Made by a program: the position numbers and the translations under genes
Notes under the pieces: model-generated
Told to the model about the DNA's origin: nothing
What the model saw: the letters and a program-made list of their open reading frames with translations, nothing else
Databases searched by the model: none
Source of the DNA: Insolitispirillum peregrinum
GTDB taxonomy: Bacteria > Pseudomonadota > Alphaproteobacteria > Rhodospirillales > Rhodospirillaceae
DNA length: 64,000 bases
Reading direction: 5' to 3' (one strand)
NCBI RefSeq assembly: GCF_042665255.1
Contig: NZ_JBHTCD010000018.1
In this document: one piece after another, positions 53,659-62,405 of the stretch
How the letters are laid out: each line of letters begins with the position of its first letter
Position numbering within the stretch: the stretch's first letter is position 1

Positions 53659-53851
53659 TTGTTCCTATCTCCCAACAGACGACAGCCGGGGGCTGCCTGT
53701 AGTGTCCTGACCGGGTCCTGACCTGATTCGGCTCCGGCATTGACCCATTCAAAGGCGGATGATACCCGGATACGTCCGGTAATCAACGCCTGACATCAGG
53801 GCATGGATACTGGATGGTGTCTTTCCCGCCCCGGCGTTCCCCTTTTAGACG

Positions 53852-54826
53852 ATGGATCCCCTGATGACCGCTTCCCCTCCTGCCTTTCCCGCCGATGCCA
53901 TCCGCATTCGCGGCCTGTCGAAAACCTATGCCTCCCGCAATGGCCAGCCGCCGAAGCAGGCGCTGAAGAGTGTCGATCTGACCATTCCGCGCGGCAGCTT
54001 TTTCGGCCTGCTGGGGCCGAACGGGGCGGGGAAGTCCACCCTGATCAACATCATGGCCGGGCTGGTGAAGAAGACTGCCGGGCAGGTGGAAATCTGGGAT
54101 CGTGATCTGGACCGCGACGAGCGGGGGGCGCGGCTGGCAATCGGCATCGTGCCGCAGGAACTGAACCTGGACCCGTTCTTTACCCCGCGGGAGCTGCTGG
54201 AAGTGCAGGCCGGGTTGTATGGCGTGCCGCGTTCCGAGCGCCGCACCGACGAAATTCTGGCCACCGTTGGTCTCAGCGACAAGGCCGACGCCTATGCCCG
54301 TACCCTGTCAGGCGGGATGCGGCGGCGGTTGCTGGTGGCGAAGGCGATGGTCCATTTCCCGCCCATTCTGGTGCTCGACGAGCCGACCGCCGGGGTGGAT
54401 ATCGAGCTGCGTCAGCAATTGTGGACCCAGATCCGGGCGATGAACGAACGCGGCACCACCATCCTGCTGACCACCCATTATCTGGAAGAAGCGCAGGAGC
54501 TGTGCGACCAGATTGCCATCATCAACCATGGCAGCGTGGTGGCCTGCGAACCGACCGAAGCCCTGATTGGACGGCTGGATTCCAAGACCCTGACGGTGAT
54601 GCTGACCGAGCCGTTGGGCGACATTCCGCCTGCCCTGCAAGCCTTTGGGGCGGAAAAGGCCCGCCGTGGCAACGGGCTGGTGTTGCGCTATCGCCCGTCG
54701 GAAACCGCCATTGCCGAGATTCTGGCCGCCATCAATGCCGCGGGCCTGACCATTGCCGACCTGACCACCGACGAAGCCGACCTTGAGGATATCTTCCTGC
54801 AACTGACCCGTAGCACCGCCGCCTAG
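53852..54826 (+). CDS. ABC-2-type transporter ATP-binding protein
   Basis: A 324-residue ATPase. Walker A is GLLGPNGAGKST, the signature is LSGGMRRRLLVAKAM, Walker B is ILVLDEPTAGVD, and the switch histidine is in LLTTHYLEEAQEL. The C-terminal 80 residues are the extension found in exporter ATPases of the CcmA/YadG class. These work with a separate membrane permease, usually the next gene, but none follows here; palindromic repeats start at the stop codon. ATG 53852 and ATG 53864 are both possible starts with weak ribosome binding sites. Confidence 0.85.
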   Translation: MDPLMTASPPAFPADAIRIRGLSKTYASRNGQPPKQALKSVDLTIPRGSFFGLLGPNGAGKSTLINIMAGLVKKTAGQVEIWDRDLDRDERGARLAIGIVPQELNLDPFFTPRELLEVQAGLYGVPRSERRTDEILATVGLSDKADAYARTLSGGMRRRLLVAKAMVHFPPILVLDEPTAGVDIELRQQLWTQIRAMNERGTTILLTTHYLEEAQELCDQIAIINHGSVVACEPTEALIGRLDSKTLTVMLTEPLGDIPPALQAFGAEKARRGNGLVLRYRPSETAIAEILAAINAAGLTIADLTTDEADLEDIFLQLTRSTAA

Positions 54827-55059
54827 AGCATTGTGCGAAAAGTGGGAACCGGTTTTCGCAACAACAATGCGGCATGAAAAACCCGGCATTGTGCGAAAAG
54901 TGGGAACCGGTTTTCGCAACAACAATGCGGCAATACAAAAGACTAGACCAGCGTGCCTGCATCAGATTTAACGCACGCTGGTCCAGGCTGGTGCTATAAC
55001 CCTGCCATTAGAGCAAATACGTCGTTGCAGATGTGTCCATCTGCTCGGGATTTGCTCTA
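54824..55059. repeat. Element array after the ABC gene: C, C, G, A
   Basis: Two near-identical C palindromes in tandem (54828-54870 and 54887-54928) pair GCATTGT..GCGAAAA with TTTTCGC..ACAATGC. An intact G palindrome (54946-54983) pairs GACCAGCGTGC with GCACGCTGGTC, and an A element (55009-55059) is bounded by TA. The ABC gene's TAG stop (54824-54826) is the left border of the first C. The G copy is the uninterrupted form of the site entered by the F element at 38.5 kb. Confidence 0.75.
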
Positions 55060-55106
55060 GCATACCTTTTGGAAAATGTTCCGGTTCTGGTCAGGACACC
55101 ACGGCG

Positions 55107-55361
55107 ATGATTCTCTATCGACTGATTTGCGCGGAAAAGCACACCTTTGATCAATGGTTCGACAACATGGCGGACTATGATCTCAAACGGGACCAGCAGG
55201 CGATTGTCTGCCCTGAGTGCGGTGATACCCACATCAGCAAGGCGCTGATGGCCCCCAGCCTGACCGGCTCGGGCGGGACTGTCGGGCGCAGCGAACCGGC
55301 CCATGCCTGTGGTGCCGAACCCGGTGCAGGCTGCGGTGGTTGCCCGGCGATGATGGGGTAA
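55107..55361 (+). CDS. Short DUF1178-type protein with zinc-ribbon cysteines
   Basis: An 84-residue protein. MILYRLICAEKHTFDQWFDNMADYDLKRDQQAIVCPECGDTHISKALMAP is the conserved N-terminal part of DUF1178 proteins, including the first cysteine and CPEC. Typical members run to about 140 residues. Here the second half is replaced by a short glycine/cysteine-rich tail (HACGAEPGAGCGGCPAMMG) that may offer further metal ligands. AGGACA precedes the ATG. Function unknown. Confidence 0.72.
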   Translation: MILYRLICAEKHTFDQWFDNMADYDLKRDQQAIVCPECGDTHISKALMAPSLTGSGGTVGRSEPAHACGAEPGAGCGGCPAMMG

Positions 55362-55374
55362 TCAACCGGTTGCC

Positions 55375-55400
55375 GGGGTGTGGAGCATGCTCCACACCCC
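55375..55400. terminator. Bidirectional hairpin between converging genes
   Basis: A perfect 26-base palindrome, GGGGTGTGGAGC to GCTCCACACCCC, lies 13 bases after the DUF1178-type stop and 14 bases from the M16 peptidase stop. It contains the GTGGAGC/GCTCCAC core also found in F elements. There is no T-run, so termination strength is uncertain. Confidence 0.5.
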
Positions 55401-55413
55401 GTTGATACCCTGA

Positions 55414-56673
55414 TCACCCGTTCAGGCGACGGCACACGGCGTCGTAGGTCTCGACCTTGCTGATCGCCCCCAGCGTGGTCAGCGTCGGAGCCGAGGCGAA
55501 AATGCGCTGGGCTGCGCTCACCACACCATCGGCGGTGACGCCTTCGATGCTCTCAACCAGTTCTTCGGCGGTAATCGACCGCTGGTAGGACATGATGTGC
55601 CGGGCTGCCTGCTCGCAGCGGTTCGAGGTGCTTTCCATCCCCATCAGGATACCGGCCTTCAACTGGGCGCGGGCGCGGGCCAGTTCGTCTTCGGTCAGGC
55701 CGTCGGTCACCTTGCGGATTTCATCGCACATCACCGGGATCATCTCGGCCACGTCGTCTTCGCCGGTCCCGGCGTAGATGGTGAACAGGCCGCCGTCGGT
55801 ATAGGCGCTGGCGTAGGAATAGATCGAATAGACCAACCCGCGCTTTTCCCGCACTTCCTGGAACAGGCGCGACGACATGCCGCCGCCCAGCAGGGTGGAC
55901 AGCACCGCCGCCGAATAGAACAGCGGGTCTTCGTAGGCGATGCCGTCAAAGCCGAGGACCAGATGCACCTGCTCCAGATCGCGTTCCTGCCGGAAATCCC
56001 CGCCCTTGTAGGCCGCCACCGTCGGCTTTTGCGCCGGAGCCGTCCGCAGGGCGGTGAACTGGCTTTCGACCTGACGCACGAAGTCGTCATGGTCGATGTT
56101 GCCCGCCGCCGTCAGCACCATCGAACCGGTGGTATAGCGGCTCTGCATGTAGTCTTTCAGCACATCCGAGCTGATCGAGCGCACGATGTCGGGACGCCCC
56201 AGAACCGGCTGACCCAGCGCCTGATCGGGATAGGCGGTGTTCTGGAAGTAGTCGAAGATGATGTCATCGGGGGTATCATCCGCCTGATGAATCTCCTGAA
56301 TCACCACCGACTGCTCACGTTGCAGCTCTTCGGGGTCGAAAGCCGAATGCTGCAGGATGTCAGCAATGATATCGACCGCCAGCGCGGCATCATTCTTCAG
56401 CACCTTGGCGTAATAAGCGGTGTGCTCGCGCGAGGTGTAGGCGTTCAGATGACCGCCGACGTTTTCGATTTCCTCGGCGATTTTCTGCGCCGACCGCCGT
56501 TCTGTACCCTTGAACGCCATGTGTTCCAGCAGGTGGGAAATTCCGTTGACCTCGGGCGTTTCATGGCGGGTACCGACATCGACCCACGCCCCCAGCGAGA
56601 CGGTTTCCACCGTGCGCATGGTATCGGTCAGGACGATCAGGCCGTTGTCGAGACGGGTTTCAGCGACACTCAT
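55414..56673 (-). CDS. M16 family zinc peptidase (processing-peptidase-like)
   Basis: A 419-residue peptidase of the pitrilysin/MPP group. The inverted zinc motif HLLEHMAFKG (HxxEH) is intact, and the third ligand glutamate lies in ENVGGHLNAYTSREHTAYYAKVL. The glycine-rich C-terminal loop GGGMSSRLFQEVREKRGLVYSIYSY is also conserved. Alphaproteobacterial homologues resemble the beta subunit of mitochondrial processing peptidase. It starts within the last four bases of thrC, a gene order common in this class. Confidence 0.92.
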   Translation of the reverse strand: MSVAETRLDNGLIVLTDTMRTVETVSLGAWVDVGTRHETPEVNGISHLLEHMAFKGTERRSAQKIAEEIENVGGHLNAYTSREHTAYYAKVLKNDAALAVDIIADILQHSAFDPEELQREQSVVIQEIHQADDTPDDIIFDYFQNTAYPDQALGQPVLGRPDIVRSISSDVLKDYMQSRYTTGSMVLTAAGNIDHDDFVRQVESQFTALRTAPAQKPTVAAYKGGDFRQERDLEQVHLVLGFDGIAYEDPLFYSAAVLSTLLGGGMSSRLFQEVREKRGLVYSIYSYASAYTDGGLFTIYAGTGEDDVAEMIPVMCDEIRKVTDGLTEDELARARAQLKAGILMGMESTSNRCEQAARHIMSYQRSITAEELVESIEGVTADGVVSAAQRIFASAPTLTTLGAISKVETYDAVCRRLNG

Positions 56674-58067
56674 CGGGCAGCAACCTTTTCACGCACAAAG
56701 GCTTCCAGTCCGGCCACATCATTGGGCAGGACGGTAAAACGTTCCGGACGGTCGAACAGGTCGGCCATGCGGGGCGGCAGGGCCGGGTGGACGCCGCTGG
56801 CATCCTTGACCGCCGCCGGGAATTTGGCCGGGTGGGCGGTCGCCAGCGCCACCACCGGCACCGCCGGGTCCAGATCGCCGCGCACCGCCGCATCGACGCC
56901 AATCGCCGAATGCGGGTCCAGCAGCTCGCCACAGCCCCGATACCACTGACCAATCACCACCCTGGTCTGTTCATCGGACAGGCGCACGCCCCGGAACAGG
57001 CGGCGGGCATCGGCCAGCGGCGTTCCTTCCAGCGCATAGGTGCCGCTTTGACGGAAGCGGGTCATCAGGCTTTCGACCTGTTCACCATCGCGTCCGACCA
57101 GATCGAACAGCAGGCGTTCAAAGTTCGACGACACCTGAATGTCCATGCTGGGGCTGATGGTCGGATGGACGCCTTCCATGGTCATCGAGCCGGTTTCAAA
57201 GAACCGGGTCAGAATGTCATTGCTGTTCGAGCCGATCACGAAGCGTTCGATCGGCAGGCCCATCTTCATCGCCACATAGCCGGCAAAGACGTTGCCGAAG
57301 TTGCCGGTCGGCACCGAGAACGCCACCGGGCGATCCGGCGCACCCAGCCGCAGGGCAGCCCAGAAATAATAGACCACCTGCGCCATGATGCGGGCCCAGT
57401 TGATCGAATTGACCGCTGACAGGTTGAATTCGTCGCGGAAGGCGGTGTGGTTGAACATCGCCTTCACCGCGTCCTGACAATCGTCAAAGGTGCCATCGAC
57501 GGCGACACAATGAACGTTGGCCGACGGCACGGTGGTCATCTGGCGTCGCTGGACGTCGGACACCCGGCCATTGGGGAACAGGATGAAAATGTCGATGGCG
57601 TCGCGGTCGCGGCAGGCTTCGATCGCCGCCGAGCCGGTATCGCCCGAGGTTGCCCCGACGATGGTCACCCGCTCGCCGCGTCTGGTCAGGACGTGGTCAA
57701 ACATCCGGCCGAGGAACTGCAGGGCGTAGTCCTTGAAGGCCAGCGTCGGGCCATGGAACAGCTCCATCAGCCACAGGTTGCCGTCGAGCTGCTTCAGCGG
57801 GGCGACCGCCTTGTGACCGAACACCCCATAGGTCTCGCGCACGATCCGCTTCAGGTCGGCTTCGGCGATCGTGTCTTCCACGAACGGAGCCATCACCCGC
57901 ACAGCAAGATCTGCATAGGACAGCCCGCGCAGGGCTGCAATTTCACTGCGGGAAAACGACGGCCAGCTTTCGGGCACATACAGGCCACCATCACGGGCCA
58001 ACCCTGCCAGCAACACATCATCAAAGCCCAGAACCGGGGCTTTCCCCCGCGTGGAAACGTACTTCAC
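56670..58067 (-). CDS. thrC: Threonine synthase
   Basis: A 465-residue PLP enzyme that makes threonine from O-phosphohomoserine. The PLP lysine is in GPTLAFKDYALQFLG (about residue 112). VGATSGDTGSAAIEA is the phosphate-binding loop, and FSVPTGNFGNVFAGYVA is a family block. I choose GTG 58067 (KYVSTRG follows) because GGAG lies eight bases upstream; the GTG at 58076 would be too close to it. It overlaps the peptidase start by four bases. Confidence 0.95.
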   Translation of the reverse strand: MKYVSTRGKAPVLGFDDVLLAGLARDGGLYVPESWPSFSRSEIAALRGLSYADLAVRVMAPFVEDTIAEADLKRIVRETYGVFGHKAVAPLKQLDGNLWLMELFHGPTLAFKDYALQFLGRMFDHVLTRRGERVTIVGATSGDTGSAAIEACRDRDAIDIFILFPNGRVSDVQRRQMTTVPSANVHCVAVDGTFDDCQDAVKAMFNHTAFRDEFNLSAVNSINWARIMAQVVYYFWAALRLGAPDRPVAFSVPTGNFGNVFAGYVAMKMGLPIERFVIGSNSNDILTRFFETGSMTMEGVHPTISPSMDIQVSSNFERLLFDLVGRDGEQVESLMTRFRQSGTYALEGTPLADARRLFRGVRLSDEQTRVVIGQWYRGCGELLDPHSAIGVDAAVRGDLDPAVPVVALATAHPAKFPAAVKDASGVHPALPPRMADLFDRPERFTVLPNDVAGLEAFVREKVAAR

Positions 58068-58261
58068 CGACCGCACTCCAAACGTTCATGCCTTACAGCG
58101 CATAACGAGCGAACCGGCGATGTTATAGGGTATGGTGCCGTCGGGCAATCTCCGAGGCGGGGGCAGGGGGCAAAAGGGCCAAAAAAGCGATACCTCCGCT
58201 TTTCGTAATCTTTTAGACTGATGGGTGTAGGACAGGGCGACAACAGGGGGGAGTTGAGGGG

Positions 58262-59302
58262 ATGACTGTGGGGGTCCAGGATCCGTACCGCCTGCTGGGC
58301 GTTCTGCGGACGGCTGATGAGCGCACGATCCGCTCGGCCTATCGCCAGAAGGTCAAGGATTGCCATCCCGACCTTCACCCCGGCGACCGGCAGGCCGAAG
58401 AACGCTTCAAGGCCTTGTCTGTTGCCTATGCCATCCTGAACGATGCCGACAAACGCCGCCGCTATGACCGGGGAGAACTCGGCCCGGATGGCACCGCACG
58501 GGCCCGCCAGTCTTCTGCCACCAGCAGCGGCCCGGACTTTGGTGGCATGCGCGGCCACAACAAGCCCTTTCGTGATCCCTATCTGGATGAAGCCTTTGAC
58601 GAGGCGGATGATCCGGTGATCTGGCAGAACCGGACTCAAGGGACGCCTCCCCCCGGCCGGGATGATTTTGCGCCGCCGCCACCGCCCGCTGACGACGACC
58701 TGACCGACCTGTTCCGCGAGATCTTTCAGGATGGAGCCACTCGGCCTCAGGCCGGGCGTGGCAGTGGCGGTAATGGCCTGCGCGGGCGCGATGTGCGCTA
58801 TACCCTAACCCTCAGCTTTGCCGAGGCGTGTTATGGCACCCGCAAGCGCTTGCCGCTGAACACCGGACGGGACGTGACGGTGCCCATTCCTCCGGCCAGC
58901 GAAAACGGTCAGGTGATCCGCCTCAGTGGTCAGGGCCAGCATGGGGCCACGATGGCGCTGGCCGGTGACCTGCTGGTCGAGCTGCAGGTTCAGCCGCACC
59001 CGTTCTTCACCCGCAAGGGACTGGACCTGCATGCCCCGTTGTCGCTCAATCTGGCCGAAGCCCTGCGCGGGGGCCGTATCACCATGACCGGGCTGCGCGG
59101 GCAACTGGCGGTGATGGTTCCCGCCGGGATCGGCAACGGGCAGGTGCTGCGGGTCAGCAAGCTGGGATTGCGGGCGGGAGAAATGACCGGCGACCTGTAC
59201 CTGACCATTGCCGTCATCCTGCCGCCCAATGCCGACGACGCCCTGACCACCTTTGTCTCCGACTGGATCGACCGCAATCCCTATCACCTGCCCGGCCGCT
59301 GA
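58262..59302 (+). CDS. DnaJ-class co-chaperone without zinc finger (CbpA-like)
   Basis: A 346-residue J-protein. The J-domain occupies residues 5-70 with HPD at 35-37 (DCHPDLHPGD). A G/F- and proline-rich linker follows (GTPPPGRDDFAPPPPPADDD). The C-terminal substrate-binding region is GRDVRYTLTLSFAEACYGTRKRL onward, two beta domains. The CxxCxGxG zinc repeats of DnaJ are absent, as in CbpA. It would deliver clients to Hsp70. It precedes hslVU by 140 bases. Confidence 0.87.
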   Translation: MTVGVQDPYRLLGVLRTADERTIRSAYRQKVKDCHPDLHPGDRQAEERFKALSVAYAILNDADKRRRYDRGELGPDGTARARQSSATSSGPDFGGMRGHNKPFRDPYLDEAFDEADDPVIWQNRTQGTPPPGRDDFAPPPPPADDDLTDLFREIFQDGATRPQAGRGSGGNGLRGRDVRYTLTLSFAEACYGTRKRLPLNTGRDVTVPIPPASENGQVIRLSGQGQHGATMALAGDLLVELQVQPHPFFTRKGLDLHAPLSLNLAEALRGGRITMTGLRGQLAVMVPAGIGNGQVLRVSKLGLRAGEMTGDLYLTIAVILPPNADDALTTFVSDWIDRNPYHLPGR

Positions 59303-59444
59303 TGCCCGTCCTGTCGTTCGTCCCTGTCGTTGGTAAACGGGTGCCTTGATCTGTTGGCATCCGTGCCCCATCTTGGCGGAACACAAGCAGTATCCATAAA
59401 AAACGGGGGCCCTTGTGATCCCTGTTCAAGCGCGGTGATTTTTG

Positions 59445-59996
59445 ATGTCTGATTCGCAAAACATCCCGACCTGGCACGGCACGACCATTCTGTCGGTGCG
59501 CAAGAACGGCAAGGTGGTGGTCGCTGGTGACGGTCAGGTGACGCTGGGCCACACGGTGGTGAAGTCCAATGCCCGCAAGGTGCGCCCGCTGGGCGATGGC
59601 TCGGTGCTGGCCGGATTTGCCGGGGCAACAGCCGATGCCTTTACCCTGTTCGAGCGTCTGGAAGCCAAGCTGGAAAAGCATCCCGGCCAACTGACCCGCG
59701 CCTGTGTCGAGCTGGCCAAGGACTGGCGCACTGACCGTTACCTGCGCCGTCTGGAAGCGATGATGGCGGTGGTTGACCGCGATGTTTCGCTGATTCTGTC
59801 CGGCACCGGCGACGTGCTGGAACCCGAAGACGGCATCATCGGCATCGGCTCTGGCGGTTCCTATGCCCTGGCGGCGGCCCGCGCCCTGATCGACATGCCC
59901 GATATTGACGCCGAAGCGATTGTCCGCAAGTCGATGGCGGTGGCCGCCGACATCTGCATTTACACCAACCATAATGTTGTGCTGGAGAGCCTGTAA
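59445..59996 (+). CDS. hslV: ATP-dependent protease HslV, peptidase subunit
   Basis: A 183-residue proteasome-related peptidase. The nucleophile is the threonine of TTILSVRKNGKVVVAGDGQVTLG, exposed after removal of an N-terminal peptide of about 12 residues, longer than the single Met of E. coli. LAGFAGATADAFTLFERLE and IGIGSGGSYALAAARALI are conserved. The TTG just before ATG 59445 is not needed. hslU follows after two bases. Confidence 0.96.
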   Translation: MSDSQNIPTWHGTTILSVRKNGKVVVAGDGQVTLGHTVVKSNARKVRPLGDGSVLAGFAGATADAFTLFERLEAKLEKHPGQLTRACVELAKDWRTDRYLRRLEAMMAVVDRDVSLILSGTGDVLEPEDGIIGIGSGGSYALAAARALIDMPDIDAEAIVRKSMAVAADICIYTNHNVVLESL

Positions 59997-59998
59997 TC

Positions 59999-61309
59999 AT
60001 GTCGTCGTTCAGCCCGCGCGAAATTGTTTCCGAGCTTGACCGGCACATTGTCGGCCAGAACGAGGCCAAACGGGCGGTGGCCATCGCCCTGCGCAACCGC
60101 TGGCGGCGGCAGCAGCTGCCGGAGGGTCTGCGGGAAGAGGTGCTGCCGAAAAACATCCTGATGATCGGCCCGACCGGCGTCGGCAAAACCGAAATTGCCC
60201 GCCGACTGGCCCGGCTGGCGCAGGCGCCGTTCATCAAGGTCGAAGCGACCAAGTTCACCGAAGTCGGCTATGTCGGCCGTGACGTGGACAGCATCATCCG
60301 CGACCTGCTGGAAACGGCGATCACCGAAACCCGTGACCGCATGCGCAAAAATGTCGAAGTGCGCGCCGAAGCCAACGCCGAAGCCCGCGTGCTGGATGCT
60401 CTGGTGGGGGAAAACGCCAGCGAAGGCACCCGCCAGACCTTCCGCAAGAAACTGCGCGAAGGCCAGCTCGACGACAAGGAAATCGAGCTGAACGTGCAGG
60501 ACACCAGCGGCATGACCATCCCGTCGATGGACATTCCCGGCATGCCGGGGGCGCAGATGGGGATGCTGAATCTGGGCGACATTTTCGGCAAGGCGCTGGG
60601 GAACCGCACCAAACCGCGCAAGATGACGGTGGCCGAAAGCTATCAGGTTCTGCTGCGCGAAGAAGCCGACAAGCTGCTGGACGAAGACGCGGTGGTCAAG
60701 GATGCCATTCGGTCAGTGCAGGAAGACGGGATTGTTTTCCTTGACGAAATCGACAAGATCGCCGCCCGGCAGGAAGCGCGGGGCGGTGACGTGTCGCGCG
60801 AGGGCGTCCAGCGTGACCTGTTGCCGCTGATCGAAGGTACCACCGTCAACACCAAGCACGGCCCGGTGAAAACCGATCACATCCTGTTTATCGCTTCCGG
60901 GGCGTTCCACCTCGCCAAGCCGTCGGACCTGCTGCCCGAATTGCAGGGCCGTCTGCCGATCCGGGTCGAGTTGCAGCCGCTGCGCAAGGAAGACTTCCGC
61001 CGCATCCTGATCGAGCCGGAAGCCAGCCTGCTGGTGCAGTACAAGGCGCTGCTGGCGACCGAAAAGGTGACGCTCGACTTCACCGACGAGGCCATTGACG
61101 CGCTGGCCGATCTGGCCGCCGACATCAACCGCAGTGTTGAAAACATTGGGGCGCGCCGTCTGCACACCGTGCTGGAGCGCTTGCTGGAAGAGATTTCCTT
61201 CAGCGCCACCGACCGGGGCGGCGAGACGATCACCATCACCGCCGATATGGTGCGCGAGCGTGTTGGTGCGCTGGCGGTGAAGGGCGACCTGTCGCGCTTC
61301 ATCCTGTAA
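59999..61309 (+). CDS. hslU: ATP-dependent protease HslU, ATPase subunit
   Basis: A 436-residue AAA+ unfoldase partner of HslV. Walker A is GPTGVGKT (57-64). The pore motif is in KFTEVGYVGRDVDSIIRDL. Walker B is GIVFLDEIDKIAAR. The I-domain inserted between about 110 and 240 has MTIPSMDIPGMPGAQMG. The C-terminal LSRFIL tail, which activates HslV, is intact. GGAGAG lies ten bases upstream of the ATG. Confidence 0.97.
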   Translation: MSSFSPREIVSELDRHIVGQNEAKRAVAIALRNRWRRQQLPEGLREEVLPKNILMIGPTGVGKTEIARRLARLAQAPFIKVEATKFTEVGYVGRDVDSIIRDLLETAITETRDRMRKNVEVRAEANAEARVLDALVGENASEGTRQTFRKKLREGQLDDKEIELNVQDTSGMTIPSMDIPGMPGAQMGMLNLGDIFGKALGNRTKPRKMTVAESYQVLLREEADKLLDEDAVVKDAIRSVQEDGIVFLDEIDKIAARQEARGGDVSREGVQRDLLPLIEGTTVNTKHGPVKTDHILFIASGAFHLAKPSDLLPELQGRLPIRVELQPLRKEDFRRILIEPEASLLVQYKALLATEKVTLDFTDEAIDALADLAADINRSVENIGARRLHTVLERLLEEISFSATDRGGETITITADMVRERVGALAVKGDLSRFIL

Positions 61310-61369
61310 AAAAGAGCGGGCACCAACCGACCCGAACAGCATCACCTCGCCCGGCTGTCCTGTGAATCA

Positions 61370-61515
61370 TCAGAACAGGGTGCGGAAACGGGTGATGCTG
61401 TCGGACATTGGATCGACCACCGGCAGGCGGTCGTCGATCAGGTCCGCCATCAGCAGTCCGACAGACATGCCCGCATCAGAAAGACGCCCGTGATATCGTC
61501 CGACTGCTTTTTGAG
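61370..61515 (-). pseudogene. C-terminal fragment of an unidentified gene
   Basis: A minus-strand frame ending at the TGA 61370-61372 reads RYHGRLSDAGMSVGLLMADL, then IDDRLPVVDPMSDSITRFRTLF. Third positions are almost all G or C, as in real genes of this genome, but there is no start or upstream part. The AGMSVGLLMADLI..DP form recalls the C-terminal end of FAD-dependent amine or amino-acid oxidases, without certainty. The rest was probably lost when the sulfotransferase region arrived. Confidence 0.4.
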
Positions 61516-61532
61516 AACAAGGATTTGATCCT

Positions 61533-62354
61533 GTGGCAGCCAATTTTCAGAAACTGCAGGCCGCATCCCGTGCTTTTTGGCATTCCTTGCGCCGTTCCCT
61601 GCGCGATCACCCACACCTGCTGACCTCGCCGTCGCAGCCACGGATTGATGATACCTTTCTGGTCGAATTCCCCAAAAGCGGCATTACCTGGCTGACGTTC
61701 CTGATTGCTTCGGTCAATTTGCAGAAAAGCGGTGTGGACCGAAAGCCGACCTTCTTTGCGATCAATGACACGGTACCCGACATTCACAGCTCGCGGCATC
61801 TGCCACCACCGTTGCCGTTTCCGGGGCACCGCATGATCAAAAGCCATGCGCCTTATAATCCTTTGTATAACAAGGTTATTTATCTGGTCCGCGACCCTCG
61901 TGACGTGATGGCCTCGTACCATGCCTTTGCCAGTAAACTGGGCTGGTATCATGGCTCGCTGGGCGAGATGATCCGGGACCGGGAGTTCGGGATCGAGGCC
62001 TGGTGCGCCCACGCGCAAAGCTGGCTGACGCAGACCCGCCCCAGCGTGTCGTTCAGCGTTGTGCGCTATGAAGACCTGCTGGCCGATCCGGCAGCGGTCC
62101 TGCGGCATGTTTACGAGCTGCTTGGCTTTGCGATTGAAGAGGATGTCATTCAGAAAGCAGTGCAGGCGGGCTTCTTTTCCGTCATGAAGGAAAATGAAGC
62201 CTTCTGTGCCGAAAAGAACCTTACCTTACCCAAAGATTTTACCTTTGTCCGCAAGGGAGGCAGTTCGCACAAGGACGCGATGACTGCCGAACACACCGAC
62301 TACATCAACCGGGTGGCCGGGAACACGATGAAGGTGTTTGGCTACACCGTATAG
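61533..62354 (+). CDS. Sulfotransferase, second type
   Basis: A 273-residue PAPS-dependent sulfotransferase of the eukaryote-like Sulfotransfer_1 kind. The 5' loop is VEFPKSGITWLTF, a histidine in MIKSHAPYN is the probable base, and the 3' phosphate site is VIYLVRDPRDVMASYHAF. It starts with GTG 61533, preceded by AAGGA. Its TAG stop (62352-62354) is the left border of a C element. Next to a glycosyltransferase, it probably modifies a surface glycan. Confidence 0.82.
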   Translation: MAANFQKLQAASRAFWHSLRRSLRDHPHLLTSPSQPRIDDTFLVEFPKSGITWLTFLIASVNLQKSGVDRKPTFFAINDTVPDIHSSRHLPPPLPFPGHRMIKSHAPYNPLYNKVIYLVRDPRDVMASYHAFASKLGWYHGSLGEMIRDREFGIEAWCAHAQSWLTQTRPSVSFSVVRYEDLLADPAAVLRHVYELLGFAIEEDVIQKAVQAGFFSVMKENEAFCAEKNLTLPKDFTFVRKGGSSHKDAMTAEHTDYINRVAGNTMKVFGYTV

Positions 62355-62398
62355 AGCAGTGAGCGCAAAAGTGGGAACCGGTTTTCGCACACTGCTCT
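62352..62398. repeat. C-family palindromic element
   Basis: TA-GAGCAGTGAGCGCAAAA pairs with TTTTCGCACACTGCTC across GTGGGAACCGG. The first bases form the stop codon of the sulfotransferase gene. It separates two converging genes and is likely their terminator. Confidence 0.7.
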
Positions 62399-62405
62399 CG
62401 CCTGT

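Noticed and set aside
54828..54928. Tandem C palindromes considered as a small CRISPR array
   Set aside because: Only two units with a 16-base spacer, no leader and no cas genes. The units also occur singly across the window, so they are interspersed repeats.
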